Shown one piece after another: positions 46,401 through 53,983 of a stretch of 64,000 nt of DNA (position 1 is the first letter of the stretch; each line of letters begins with the position of its first letter). Both the position numbers and the translations under genes were made by a program. Source of the stretch: Bdellovibrionales bacterium GWA1_52_35 (GTDB taxonomy: Bacteria > Bdellovibrionota > UBA1018); NCBI GenBank assembly GCA_001769805.1, contig MEPO01000009.1:186001-250000 (forward strand), read 5' to 3'. The notes under the pieces are model-generated. The model did not search any database. It was not told the DNA's origin and saw nothing but the letters and a program-made list of their open reading frames with translations.

Positions 46401-47134
46401 GAGCTGTAAGTCAGTGAGGTCGGTGCAATATTGAGTACCGTGATCGTGACCGTCACAGTGGTCGATCCGCCAGTATTGCTTGCGGTCACCGTATAACTGG
46501 ATGAGGCACTCGGAGCCGTAGGGGTTCCAGAGATGACCCCAGTCGCCACGTTAAAGCTCAGGCCAGCTGGAAGCGCCGGAGTAATCGCATAAGCAGTAAT
46601 CACCCCGCCCGAGTGACTGGGGGTATTGTTTGTGATCACGCTTTTTAACGTATAGGTCGCTGGATTGGCGCTATAGGTGAGTGAGGAGGGTGCAACATCG
46701 TTCACCGTGATCAACACGGTGGCGCTCGTAGATCCACCGCTATTGCTTGCGGTCACTGTGTACGAGGTCAGCGCTGAGATAACTGACGGCGTTCCGGAAA
46801 TCACGCCCGTTACCGTGTTCAAAGCCAGGCCTGCCGGAAGCGCGGGTGTGATTGCATATGAAATCACCGCCCCGCCCGAATTCGTCGGAATATTGTCCGC
46901 AATCGCGCTCCCTTTTGTATAGGTCGCCGAGGGGACGGCGTAGCTGAGGAACGAGGGCGCTGCGATCGCGATCTGCTCTGGAATCACGGTTGCATCACCT
47001 GCGGTCTTAAGTTGTGGCGAGCAAGATGCAAGCCCTCCTATGACGGCGCAAGCACCTAAAACAAAGGTAAAATATTTATTGGTAATGGACCACCGTCTTA
47101 GATTTTCTTGTGTATTACCGAATACGTACTGCAT
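43463..47134 (-). CDS. Surface lipoprotein with putative-Ig repeats and right-handed beta-helix
   Basis: The signal ends in a lipobox (GLASC, Cys38). Five Ig-like repeats of about 88 residues of the He_PIG type follow (each with ALPAGLxxNxxTGVISGTP and YTVTASNSGG-like blocks), to about residue 500. A linker and then a parallel beta-helix region (about 750-1010) with repeated Asn-rich turns (YNTFQDVLSANNNDFGVIL, HNTFSHITSTNNSRGISLS) resembles NosD-type or pectate-lyase-like folds. The C-terminus carries two similar acidic Cys repeats, GDGIGNNNSICEIGEAC and GDSIGNDNGLCESGESC, which may bind calcium. A cell-surface or matrix protein is likely; any enzymatic activity is unproven. Confidence 0.88.
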   Translation of the reverse strand: MQYVFGNTQENLRRWSITNKYFTFVLGACAVIGGLASCSPQLKTAGDATVIPEQIAIAAPSFLSYAVPSATYTKGSAIADNIPTNSGGAVISYAITPALPAGLALNTVTGVISGTPSVISALTSYTVTASNSGGSTSATVLITVNDVAPSSLTYSANPATYTLKSVITNNTPSHSGGVITAYAITPALPAGLSFNVATGVISGTPTAPSASSSYTVTASNTGGSTTVTVTITVLNIAPTSLTYSSNPAVYTKSSAITTNTPSNSGGVITSYTVSPALPAGLTINATTGVISGTPTVLTAATNYTVTGSTGVLPNATVVVNITVNDAAPASLTYSANPAVYTNGTQITNNTPSATGGAIVTYIITPLLPDGLDLNPFTGVISGTPKAAAPLTTYTVTGWNTGGSISMSLSITVNEVAPSTLAYSANPAVYGINDVIVENSPTNLDGRPTSYSISAPLPTGLSFDTSTGVISGTPTTASASAPYTVTATNASGSTSVDVYVSVLEGLTSITVQPVYPVNGSNWNDYVKRDGTTAFNATDTGCNAATDTSCLHGGELRMSVLTGTPSCAGLTAVDARGVFDWVCDASSGTATFYSSGVKTWKGIGYLLNANSWKSDQLRIFNGGTLIAESSASSWWTNPVFAAPANPTGNAIRLDGVDDDGAGPDQVYAEGTIITVPASAVTRGYNINANKLSMVVLPGATLIYNGNTAKNCTWSNLEVNPATDDGICLMGAGSQDFLWVEGAYDGAGVAYACLEIDVSKFTQIRSVKAANCLYGGPYVYSVHYSVMADVETRNHWPLGAPYWGTGVGVNASTRNIIRNVNASNGTYGLVITNSTYNQISGVKAQYSKHYGYYVINSSYNTFQDVLSANNNDFGVILNSGSKYNVFTRAILAGNASYGIVAYDAASDHNTFSHITSTNNSRGISLSSSHNTVLQTVVANNSGDGITLNNSSGNQFAQLVATNNASYGVAIGGTSNNNKFSRQLLVGTNSTNGCNVTVGLTGNSIDTGATACTTSDPAVTITQGKTLASTYRGPVKTDASNSETPYLDVNGYRAFSAIMDFARFDNIFRSWGKGASTSAISSSNRGACRSGNCAIWDWRLSNADTAIRDFNGAFDPGACPVAADGNYLITDLAGPEINGDGIGNNNSICEIGEACTGQHTFLINAVEVFGDSIGNDNGLCESGESCVYSSNFGAYHGEGDPTAAGTCTFNPGLVSDVDLYGFPVNGW

Positions 47135-47319
47135 AAATTGAACCTAATCATACTATAAACTTGATGAGAAATTATAACAATCCAGATTACTAACTCTGTT
47201 TCCAGTTCTACGAGAGTCACTGAGTGCTACGGATTGAGTTTCAGGCAGATACACACGGCGCGCTTATGTCAGGATTGACACACCCGAAGTTACTAAAAGG
47301 TAAGGCTGCCCCGATTTTT

Positions 47320-48141
47320 CTATTCCGCAGAAATTCGCACGCCCGGTTTTGACAGCAAGGCATCCAGGTCCACGATCATCATTTCAGGAGCTCCCTTTAC
47401 GGGCAGCCCCTTGAGCAGCCTGATGACTGCTGTCACGCAAAGTGCCCCGACAGCAGAAGCACCGACTGCCAACTGAGGGGCAGGGCACGGACTTCCGTCT
47501 TCCATTGTTTTGAAAGCCTGAGACATTGCTTCAACCACGTCTGGATGCAGCCTTGGCGCCAGATGTTCGACAAGTGGTCGGAAATGTTTGACATAGGACG
47601 CATTCGCAGGAAAAGCCCCTTCGGGGAGGCCGAAAATGCGACGGAAAGTCCATTCGTTTTCGGGCTCAAAACACATGAGTCCAGCGCCCCAGCCTACCGA
47701 AAGAGCGGAAATAATCACCTTCTTCTGGAGGCGTGCCTCGTCATGAAGGGGCACAATTCCATCCAGACTCAAGAAATCAATCGTGTCAAAAACGATATTC
47801 GCGCCGTCCACCAGCGCTCTCACGTTTTCTTTTGAGACCCAGTCGGCAATTTCTGAGATCTGGCAGGATGGATAGATAGCCCGAAGGCGTTTGGCAAGAG
47901 CGCTGACCTTGTACTCGCCGATATCTTCAGCGCAGAAGTCCTGTCGATTCAGGTTATGACTGCAAACACGATCCCCATCCACCAACGTTATTTGCTCGAA
48001 CCCTGTCCGAAGCGCGATTTCGGCAATTGAGCTTCCGATGCCGCAGCCGGCAATGAGCAGACGGGTGTTTCTGATTTTCTTCTGCAGCTCTTCTGATATG
48101 TATACAGCATTTCTTGCCGTCAACTCTGAATAATTGAACAC
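47320..48141 (-). CDS. ThiF/E1-like adenylyltransferase
   Basis: The 273-residue protein has the E1/ThiF fold: ATP-binding GCGIGSS (32-38), LVDGDRV (53-59), the Arg-finger NLNRQ (63-67), K78 and D119 (FDTID), then the ending SxPCPAPQLAVGASAVGALCVTAVIRLLKG. E1-like enzymes adenylate a C-terminal carboxyl group, for example of ubiquitin-like proteins or small peptides. The usual zinc Cys pairs are missing and no ubiquitin-like or ThiS gene is in the window. Start is GTG at 48141 with GGGAG upstream. It follows the acyltransferase-PilZ gene by 25 bases, strongly suggesting a joint pathway. Confidence 0.88.
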   Translation of the reverse strand: MFNYSELTARNAVYISEELQKKIRNTRLLIAGCGIGSSIAEIALRTGFEQITLVDGDRVCSHNLNRQDFCAEDIGEYKVSALAKRLRAIYPSCQISEIADWVSKENVRALVDGANIVFDTIDFLSLDGIVPLHDEARLQKKVIISALSVGWGAGLMCFEPENEWTFRRIFGLPEGAFPANASYVKHFRPLVEHLAPRLHPDVVEAMSQAFKTMEDGSPCPAPQLAVGASAVGALCVTAVIRLLKGLPVKGAPEMMIVDLDALLSKPGVRISAE

Positions 48142-48166
48142 TAATGTTCTCCCGTTTTCGCTGCGC

Positions 48167-49435
48167 TTAGGCAGCCTTTTTTATTCTTAATTCGTCATTC
48201 AGGTATTCCACGAACTTGTACCAGTTTTCAGAAGCACCCAGGATTTTAAAGCCGTAAATCCGCTGTCCCTGTCTCCAGAGCGGGGTCGCTTGGAGCTCCA
48301 CGATTTCAAAAGTCTCAATCGCCATCTGGATCTGCAGTTGACTGTGAAGAGCGATATCTCTCGACAGAACAGCCCGGAATCCTTCTTTCGAGACGTCCAG
48401 GACCCGGAGGGAAATATTGAGTTCAGCGGCTACTCTTCTGGAAGTCAGGATTCGGCCTGGAAAGAGCACATCGAAACGGTGCTGACGAACTGTACAACTG
48501 CCCTGTGCGGAAATTTGTGAAAATACCTGGTCGTATTCCGGTGCTTCGTATTGCTCTTTCAAGTAGCGCCACTGCCGCAGGGATAAACATGCAAAGAGAT
48601 CAGTATTTTTAAGAAAAAAGTATTCCAGCAGCTCGGGCGTCAAAACCGGATCCGAAATAGTCGCATATTTGCGGCGTGGAAACCGGAAATGCGGGAATTC
48701 TTTCTTAAGCGCGTAATGATGCAAATCACGTTCTGGAGGATTTCCGGAATACTTTTGTGCCAGAAAAACTGGAGCCGCTTTAAGATCATGAAAAAATGCT
48801 GCGGCTGGCGCCCCCATGTAATCCTGAACCGGAGCCGCCTGCAGCTTCTCGTATCCGAATATCGCTCTGTATAGATCTCCATGGTGCGGGTAAATGGCGA
48901 TCACATGATAATCGAGTCCATGGAATTGAGTGGAATACCGGTAAAGAAAGGTCACCAAAGGAAAGAAAATTTCTCCGCCCGTCTCTCTTCTCATCGAATG
49001 GGCAATTGCGAGAGACGAAACCTCGGCAACGCGTGCTCCGGCCAACCTGAGGGGCTCGAGAGAGAAGTGTTTCTCCATGGAAAGACCCAGCGGGTTGTCG
49101 CGTACAACGGTGACGGTACCGACAACCTCATTATTGCGAACTGCGACCAGAGTTGAAGTGCTCGGGAGGGCGTGCTGCAGAGTAAGGTACATTCCGGAGG
49201 ACGAGGATTGGACGAAGCCCTGCTTAAGATACGCTGCGTACAAGAGCCGAAATGCCTGCTCTAGCTCGTCCTTTGTTTCGGCCACTTTGAATATAATATT
49301 GTCAGGACAGTGGTGATACAGGCGAACGCTGCGGCGATAGAGCGCGAGCTTCAACCCGTTTGGGAGGAGGTCGCTGAGTCGTTTTAGCGCTTTCCTAGTC
49401 AGGCGGTTTTTGAGCGCACGAAGGCGCTGACCCAT
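48167..49435 (-). CDS. FeeM-like N-acyltransferase fused to a PilZ domain
   Basis: Residues of about 45-240 form a GNAT-type domain of the N-acyl amino acid synthase (FeeM)/autoinducer-synthase kind (FRLLYAAYLKQGFV, VAVRNNEVVGTVTVV, AEVSSLAIAHSMRRE, YHVIAIYPHHGDLYRAIFGY). Such enzymes join a long acyl chain, often from an acyl carrier protein, to an amino acid. Residues from about 320 form a PilZ domain with DVSKEG as the DxSxxG motif, while the usual RxxxR motif is only RQHR. Regulation by c-di-GMP is thus possible but not certain. I use the ATG at 49435; a TTG four codons earlier is less likely. Confidence 0.85.
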   Translation of the reverse strand: MGQRLRALKNRLTRKALKRLSDLLPNGLKLALYRRSVRLYHHCPDNIIFKVAETKDELEQAFRLLYAAYLKQGFVQSSSSGMYLTLQHALPSTSTLVAVRNNEVVGTVTVVRDNPLGLSMEKHFSLEPLRLAGARVAEVSSLAIAHSMRRETGGEIFFPLVTFLYRYSTQFHGLDYHVIAIYPHHGDLYRAIFGYEKLQAAPVQDYMGAPAAAFFHDLKAAPVFLAQKYSGNPPERDLHHYALKKEFPHFRFPRRKYATISDPVLTPELLEYFFLKNTDLFACLSLRQWRYLKEQYEAPEYDQVFSQISAQGSCTVRQHRFDVLFPGRILTSRRVAAELNISLRVLDVSKEGFRAVLSRDIALHSQLQIQMAIETFEIVELQATPLWRQGQRIYGFKILGASENWYKFVEYLNDELRIKKAA

Positions 49436-49537
49436 ATTCACAGTCAATTTATCGGCCAGAACACCAGATTTCTGAAGTTCTGTTATTTAGGAATTCTGAA
49501 ATTCATGCATTGTCAATATTGTGGCGGGCCCCGCGAA

Positions 49538-49993
49538 TCATTGCGCTACAACACTGCAATTCAACGAGGTCTTGAATTTGATGTACGGCCTGCCAATGCT
49601 TCCGTAGCCTCGATGTTTTGTGTAGTTGATCGCACCCTGCAGGGTTGCCTTGTTCACGGTGATTGTTATCGACTCGGGTTCCTCTCCCAAAAACGGAGCC
49701 CTGCGCTTCGCAGATATTGCCGATGACGATTCTTTTGCGATGATATTGATCGAGTGATGAGGCAGTAGTCCGTCATCTTTTTCGGCCGTAAAGCCCCCAA
49801 CGAAATACAGGCGGGTTTTGCCGGTTCTAGTTTCGGTCAATTCTTCGAGAATGATTTCGAGATCTTTGACATTTTCGGATTCGACCGCATGGCCTGCGCA
49901 ACGAAGTAGTTCCCGGGAGGTAAATCCAGCCGAAAACGCGGAAGAGGAAAGGGCCAGGCAAAGAACCGTGAGATACAAACTGAAAAGTTTCAT
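49538..49993 (-). CDS. Small exported protein, unknown function
   Basis: A 151-residue protein with a good signal peptide (FSLYLTVLCLALSSSAFSA). The mature part is mixed alpha/beta with two Cys (RCAGHA, NCSV) that may pair. GGAG is located seven bases from the ATG. No family recognised. It stands alone between the acyltransferase-PilZ gene and an upstream gene that is separated by a hairpin at 50050-50072. Confidence 0.65.
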   Translation of the reverse strand: MKLFSLYLTVLCLALSSSAFSAGFTSRELLRCAGHAVESENVKDLEIILEELTETRTGKTRLYFVGGFTAEKDDGLLPHHSINIIAKESSSAISAKRRAPFLGEEPESITITVNKATLQGAINYTKHRGYGSIGRPYIKFKTSLNCSVVAQ

Positions 49994-50049
49994 GACAGAA
50001 CTCCAATGGTTACGAGTCGGTGAAAGATAAAGCCGTCAGGCAATAAATG

Positions 50050-50072
50050 AATATAACGCTTTGCGTTATATT
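50050..50072. terminator. Perfect 10-bp hairpin between two minus-strand genes
   Basis: AATATAACGC-TTT-GCGTTATATT pairs completely. It follows the stop codon of the minus-strand gene at 50097 and precedes the promoter region of the gene at 49993. It could be a terminator, though the T run on the minus strand is poor, or an operator. Confidence 0.45.
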
Positions 50073-50096
50073 GCAAATTCTTTTTATATGGAGGTC

Positions 50097-51410
50097 TTAA
50101 AACTGCGAGGTCGCGCGGAAGCGCTCAAAGTATTGGGATAACTTGACTTCATCAGCCCACTGCGCGTTCAGGATTTGAACATTTTTTACCACTTCTGCGC
50201 TGACCTTGTTCTTGACCGCGATTGCATTAATCGCTTCGATATATTTGCGCGTAGCCTTTTCAATTCGCACTTTTGCCGCTTTACGTTCTGCAGCTGGCAA
50301 GGCCTCAATTACCGGGTTTTTGGCCCAGTTTCTTAACGGAAAATAGAAGCGTTCACTGCTCGTAGTACCGCCGAAGAATTTTGGTCCTGTCCCTCTCATC
50401 TGCCCACCCAGATCTCCAACAAAATAGTTCCAGATCGGAGCCACCTCCACCCCGAGCTCTTTTGCACGCGTCTTGGGAAGATCCCAGTGAATCAATTCGA
50501 CTGCATCATAAAACTTATAGCGCTCAAGACCGCCGGGCGCCTGCACTTGCTCAGAAAGACTGCCCATTTCACTCAGCAGCTCCTCATGCCGTTTGTGGAA
50601 CTGACGAAGTTCGTATCCTACTTTGCCTTTCGGATAACTGTCCCCACGGAATGCCGGTCCATAAATTCTTCGCTCACTCCCTGGGTCGCCGATCAGTTTG
50701 CCTTCTCCTATTAATCTTTCAGATTTTCTGTATCTTGAGCCGGCGACATCGCTCAGTGGGCCAAGTGAATGATGAGTCAAATTCGAACCGGGAACACGGC
50801 TGGGATTTTTCGCGTATTGCGCAAAACCGCGTTCCAGAGCCGCCAGCTGGGCTCGGTCGGCTTCAAAGATGGCATACCCGGCAGCTCCGGGCAAGGGCTG
50901 ACTTGAAAATGCAACATGACCCTGGAACGAGGCCCGTCCGTAGCGCTCAACAAAGTAATTCGTAAACTTCTTTACCGCGCTCAGGTCTCCGAACACGAGT
51001 CCGTTGAATTCCACTCTGGCGTCTACTTCAGTCTCCAGGGTTGCGGGCAATCGACCGTCGGCTCCTGCGAGTTTTTTTAGAGTACGCGTGCCGTACGAGT
51101 TCCTGTTGTCCTTTTCCCACTGGCGTGCCAGCGCAAGACGTTTTTTATACGGAAACCCCAACCACTGTTTCTCGGAATATTTCATCGGACGATAATCCAG
51201 AACGATGTTGGGATTTTCTAGAAAGTTTGCCTCGATCTCCAACCCAAATGAGACATCAAACGGACGAGGAGTTTTAAGAAATTTCGACGTGAGTCGCTTT
51301 TTCAGGGGCGCAAGACAGTCAGAAGTGTCCGCCTGCGCAATTCCGCGCCACCCCTCGCAAGGATTCAGAACCAGCACAAGCGCAATAAGGAGTCGGAGAG
51401 CAAAGGCCAT
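50097..51410 (-). CDS. Exported protein with GLEIE motif, unknown function
   Basis: A signal peptide (LLIALVLVLNP, cleavage near AQA) precedes a 400-residue domain opening with FDVSFGLEIEANF. A similar hydrophobic-G-x-E-x-E motif begins the metal-binding site of amidoligase/GCS-type COOH-NH2 ligases, and an ETEVDARVEFNGLVFGD segment further on could be the next acidic strand. That family needs ATP, so an exported version would be odd; the match is weak and a different function is quite possible. No operon partner is close. Confidence 0.55.
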   Translation of the reverse strand: MAFALRLLIALVLVLNPCEGWRGIAQADTSDCLAPLKKRLTSKFLKTPRPFDVSFGLEIEANFLENPNIVLDYRPMKYSEKQWLGFPYKKRLALARQWEKDNRNSYGTRTLKKLAGADGRLPATLETEVDARVEFNGLVFGDLSAVKKFTNYFVERYGRASFQGHVAFSSQPLPGAAGYAIFEADRAQLAALERGFAQYAKNPSRVPGSNLTHHSLGPLSDVAGSRYRKSERLIGEGKLIGDPGSERRIYGPAFRGDSYPKGKVGYELRQFHKRHEELLSEMGSLSEQVQAPGGLERYKFYDAVELIHWDLPKTRAKELGVEVAPIWNYFVGDLGGQMRGTGPKFFGGTTSSERFYFPLRNWAKNPVIEALPAAERKAAKVRIEKATRKYIEAINAIAVKNKVSAEVVKNVQILNAQWADEVKLSQYFERFRATSQF

Positions 51411-51671
51411 TCGTTAACTATTCGGAATATACTTCAGGCGACCTTAATCTATTATTACTCGGGCCAAGGTAGGAGGCGGAAAAATGAAGTCGCCGTATTT
51501 CTCCATATTTCAGATTCGGCAACTTCGCCGCTACTTCCTTTTTGGCGATCGCTTTGAGTTTTGAGGCGGGTAGCGATCTGATGCAAGCCGCATTTCTCGG
51601 TCCATCTTACAGTGATTTGGATTGAAGAATGTCTGCGCCGCGCTGGAGTTGTCTGGAGGCGCCTTGGTTAG

Positions 51672-52112
51672 AGCGAACTATCGAAGTGGGCAGCAGAAGC
51701 GCTGGCCAACCAAAGGGTCATCGGCTGGTTCCAGGGGCGGATGGAGTTCGGTCCTCGTGCCCTTGGTTCACGCAGTATTCTAGGGGATCCCCGATCTTCC
51801 CAGATGCAATCCCTTATGAACCAAAAAATCAAGTATCGGGAATCCTTTAGACCCTTTGCTCCCGCTGTTCTGGCGGAGGCCGCTTCTGAGTGCTTCGATC
51901 TCAAGCATCCGAATCCTTACATGCTCTTCACCGCTCCTGTTCAGAACCAGCGTCGGCTGGAGTTGTCTGATGAGCAAAGGCGGCTAAAAGGCATGAAGCT
52001 CCCGCATGTTCCCCGATCCGACCTGCCTGCAATCACGCATGTCCTTTCGTGACAGGACCGGCTGTCCTGTTCTGATCAATACGTCTTTCAATGTGAGAGG
52101 CGAGCCCTAGCG
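51672..52112 (+). pseudogene. Remnant of NodU/CmcH-family carbamoyltransferase (C-terminal part)
   Basis: In one frame AAEALANQRVIGWFQGRMEFGPRALG and SILGDPRSSQM is the carbamoyltransferase C-terminal motif block, followed by RESFRPFAPAVLAE. The frame ends at a TGA at 52050, and after a gap CPVLINTSFNVRGEP, the last family motif, appears in another frame and ends in TAG. The catalytic N-terminal half is absent, as a stop codon stands at 51669. The gene is dead. It heads the remains of a carbamoyltransferase-SxtJ-DUF5989 operon. Confidence 0.85.
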
Positions 52113-52286
52113 CAAATCAGTTCGAGGATTCTGCTGAGTATTTTTTATATTACGATCTTCACCCCCTGGAGCTTCTGGCTCCGCCTCACGAAGCGATCGG
52201 CTCTGAAACTCGGGTTCTTGCCAGGGGCTAGTAGCTATGCGAAACCCATGAAAAGGGGTAGGCGTAATTTCGAGAAACAATTTTGA
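52113..52286 (+). pseudogene. Remnant of SxtJ-family membrane protein (C-terminal part)
   Basis: The frame contains a hydrophobic stretch and the C-terminus IFTPWSFWLRLTKRSALKL...GASSYAKPMKRGRRNFEKQF, which follows the plan of SxtJ proteins (one conserved TP-x-x-x-x-x-RL block, then a basic tail ending QF). The N-terminal portion is missing; the fragment is fused to the end of the broken carbamoyltransferase by deletion. No start codon. Confidence 0.65.
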
Positions 52287-52305
52287 GCAGTCGATTGGAG
52301 AGAAG

Positions 52306-52458
52306 ATGATTGCGTTCCTGAAAGAATTTCTCGAGTTTGCAAGGCAGAGCAGGAAATTCTGGCTGTTTCCGGTGCTCGTGCTTTTATTTCTTTTCGGAGG
52401 ACTGGCACTACTCGCTGGAACCAGCCCGATCGCCCCGTTTATTTACGCCCTGTTTTGA
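52306..52458 (+). CDS. DUF5989-type small membrane protein
   Basis: This 50-residue frame is intact: MIAFLKEFLEFARQSRKFWL, then a hydrophobic helix and the ending APFIYALF, the shape of the DUF5989 family found next to SxtJ and carbamoyltransferases. GGAG lies nine bases upstream of the ATG. It has outlived the two broken genes before it. It may be expressed but probably has lost its pathway. Confidence 0.75.
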   Translation: MIAFLKEFLEFARQSRKFWLFPVLVLLFLFGGLALLAGTSPIAPFIYALF

Positions 52459-52561
52459 AGGTACAATGAGCTGGAGAACCCGGCGTGGGCTGTGCAGAGT
52501 CGAATCACGCTTTGCGTTTGATCAGCACGGGAGCGATCTACTGGTTCGAGCGACTCGCAGG

Positions 52562-52939
52562 TTAAAATCGGCTCAGGCAATCACTGAGCTCTTCATACGC
52601 AGAGTCAGTCAATGTCAGGTATTCGCTGCGCCCATCGAGTAAATCATCAATTGTAAAAATGTCGTCCAACGCGCAACTGCCGCTGATCTTGTAATTGGGC
52701 TTGTCCTTCCGCCAATAGGCAAAACTAGCCAGACAAGTAGGAGCGGACAACTCGGGACAATTGAGCTGTGAGAAAACGATTTGGTAGCGGTCTCCGCACC
52801 AGCCTTCCGCACAGATCGCGTTGATCTCGCCGACAAACGTCTTTCTTAACTCCGTCGGAAAGCGGTCCTTGAAATCCGAGGCTTCCGCTCCGATACAAAA
52901 TGACAACGCAACAATCACAACCGGCAATAGCAGTTTCAT
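52562..52939 (-). CDS. Small exported Cys-containing protein, unknown function
   Basis: The 125-residue product has a signal peptide (MKLLLPVVIVALSFCIGAEA) and six Cys in the mature part (ICAEGWCGD, NCPELSAPTC, SCALDD, DCLSRF), probably forming three disulfides. A longer frame from 52975 adds 12 residues and no benefit. No ribosome binding site is obvious. Unrecognised; alone on its strand. Confidence 0.6.
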   Translation of the reverse strand: MKLLLPVVIVALSFCIGAEASDFKDRFPTELRKTFVGEINAICAEGWCGDRYQIVFSQLNCPELSAPTCLASFAYWRKDKPNYKISGSCALDDIFTIDDLLDGRSEYLTLTDSAYEELSDCLSRF

Positions 52940-53220
52940 TGCGGCGAAGATATTGGCGCTGGACGCCGCTGTCAAGCTCTACGCAAAAATGTCGTGGTAT
53001 TTGCGATTATCAGGGCGCAGAACATTGAAAAAGCCCTACCAATTCACAGCGATGTGCTATCAACGATGGCAATGTGCGGGACGCGCCGACCGGACTAGCT
53101 GAAATCCGCATTCTTAGGGGAGACCCAGACGGGGCCTCACGATCAGCCTCTCAGCGGGATTTAGAATTGCAGACAAGGAGGAGGCTTTTTGGTGAAAGCG
53201 AGCATGAGAAGGGAGATAAG

Positions 53221-53970
53221 GTGCGCAAAAACGGGTTGGTTAGGGCCTCTTTCGGTCTGGGCTTCTTTAGCATGATCTTCGGTATTCTTATTATCCTTAC
53301 AGGCCTCCTGCTTCTGTGGCCCAAGGCTAAAAATATCGAGACTGCTCTTGAACAAAGTCTGCGCTCAGCTGACGCTACGATTTCAGTAGCGCAGCAGAAT
53401 GTCGGCATTTTGAATTCGGCGCTTTCTCTGGCTGAAATATCCTCGAAGTTTATCGCGCTGATTTCGGAAACGTTGATTACTCTAAACGGGACGCTCGTAC
53501 AGGCAGCAACTGCGCTTCAGAGCACGGGGTCTACACTTGATTCATTGGAAGAGGGGATTGCCGGAATTGCTCTGCCAAGCCAGAAAGTAGGGCAAAATGT
53601 AAGCAATGCGACGAAACTAGCAGATCAGCTGACTCTTTTAGCCGGAATGGTTCAGGAAATGAGGGAAGCATCGGCTGGATTATCGACTCCGAATGCAGCC
53701 TTTTCTGAGCGTGTGAATGCGTTGAATTCGTCTTTACCCGCAATGTGGTCAAATCTGAAAGACCTGCAGCTGCTAGTGACGGAAGTCCGATCTTTCGCGG
53801 ACCGCTTCCCGATTTCACTGCTTTTGCTATCTATACCGTTCGTTATAGGTGGAATTTTCTCGCTTTTGGGACTGCTACTGATCAGCAGCGCCAGCATGCA
53901 TCGATCTTCTGAGTCATTAAGCTCTTCTTCCTGGGGCGGCCAAAGCTCGAGAGCGCGAAAAGCGGCATGA
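53221..53970 (+). CDS. Two-TM membrane protein with long periplasmic helical domain
   Basis: The GTG at 53221 follows GAAGGGAG at proper distance, and the longer frame to 53074 looks like untranslated DNA. Of 249 residues, one TM lies near 10-35 (FGLGFFSMIFGILIILTGLLLL) and one near 200-225 (ISLLLLSIPFVIGGIFSLLGLLLI). The region between is helical with heptads (ATALQSTGSTLDSLEEGI, VREASAGLS-like). Methyl-accepting or tether proteins share this outline but no signalling domain is present. Convergent with the MscS gene (13 bases apart). Confidence 0.62.
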   Translation: MRKNGLVRASFGLGFFSMIFGILIILTGLLLLWPKAKNIETALEQSLRSADATISVAQQNVGILNSALSLAEISSKFIALISETLITLNGTLVQAATALQSTGSTLDSLEEGIAGIALPSQKVGQNVSNATKLADQLTLLAGMVQEMREASAGLSTPNAAFSERVNALNSSLPAMWSNLKDLQLLVTEVRSFADRFPISLLLLSIPFVIGGIFSLLGLLLISSASMHRSSESLSSSSWGGQSSRARKAA

Positions 53971-53983
53971 CCACAGTTCCGGA

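Noticed and set aside
50097-51410. Periplasmic amidoligase
   Set aside because: Only the FGLEIE motif matches and an ATP-dependent enzyme is unlikely outside the cytoplasm; kept as unknown function.
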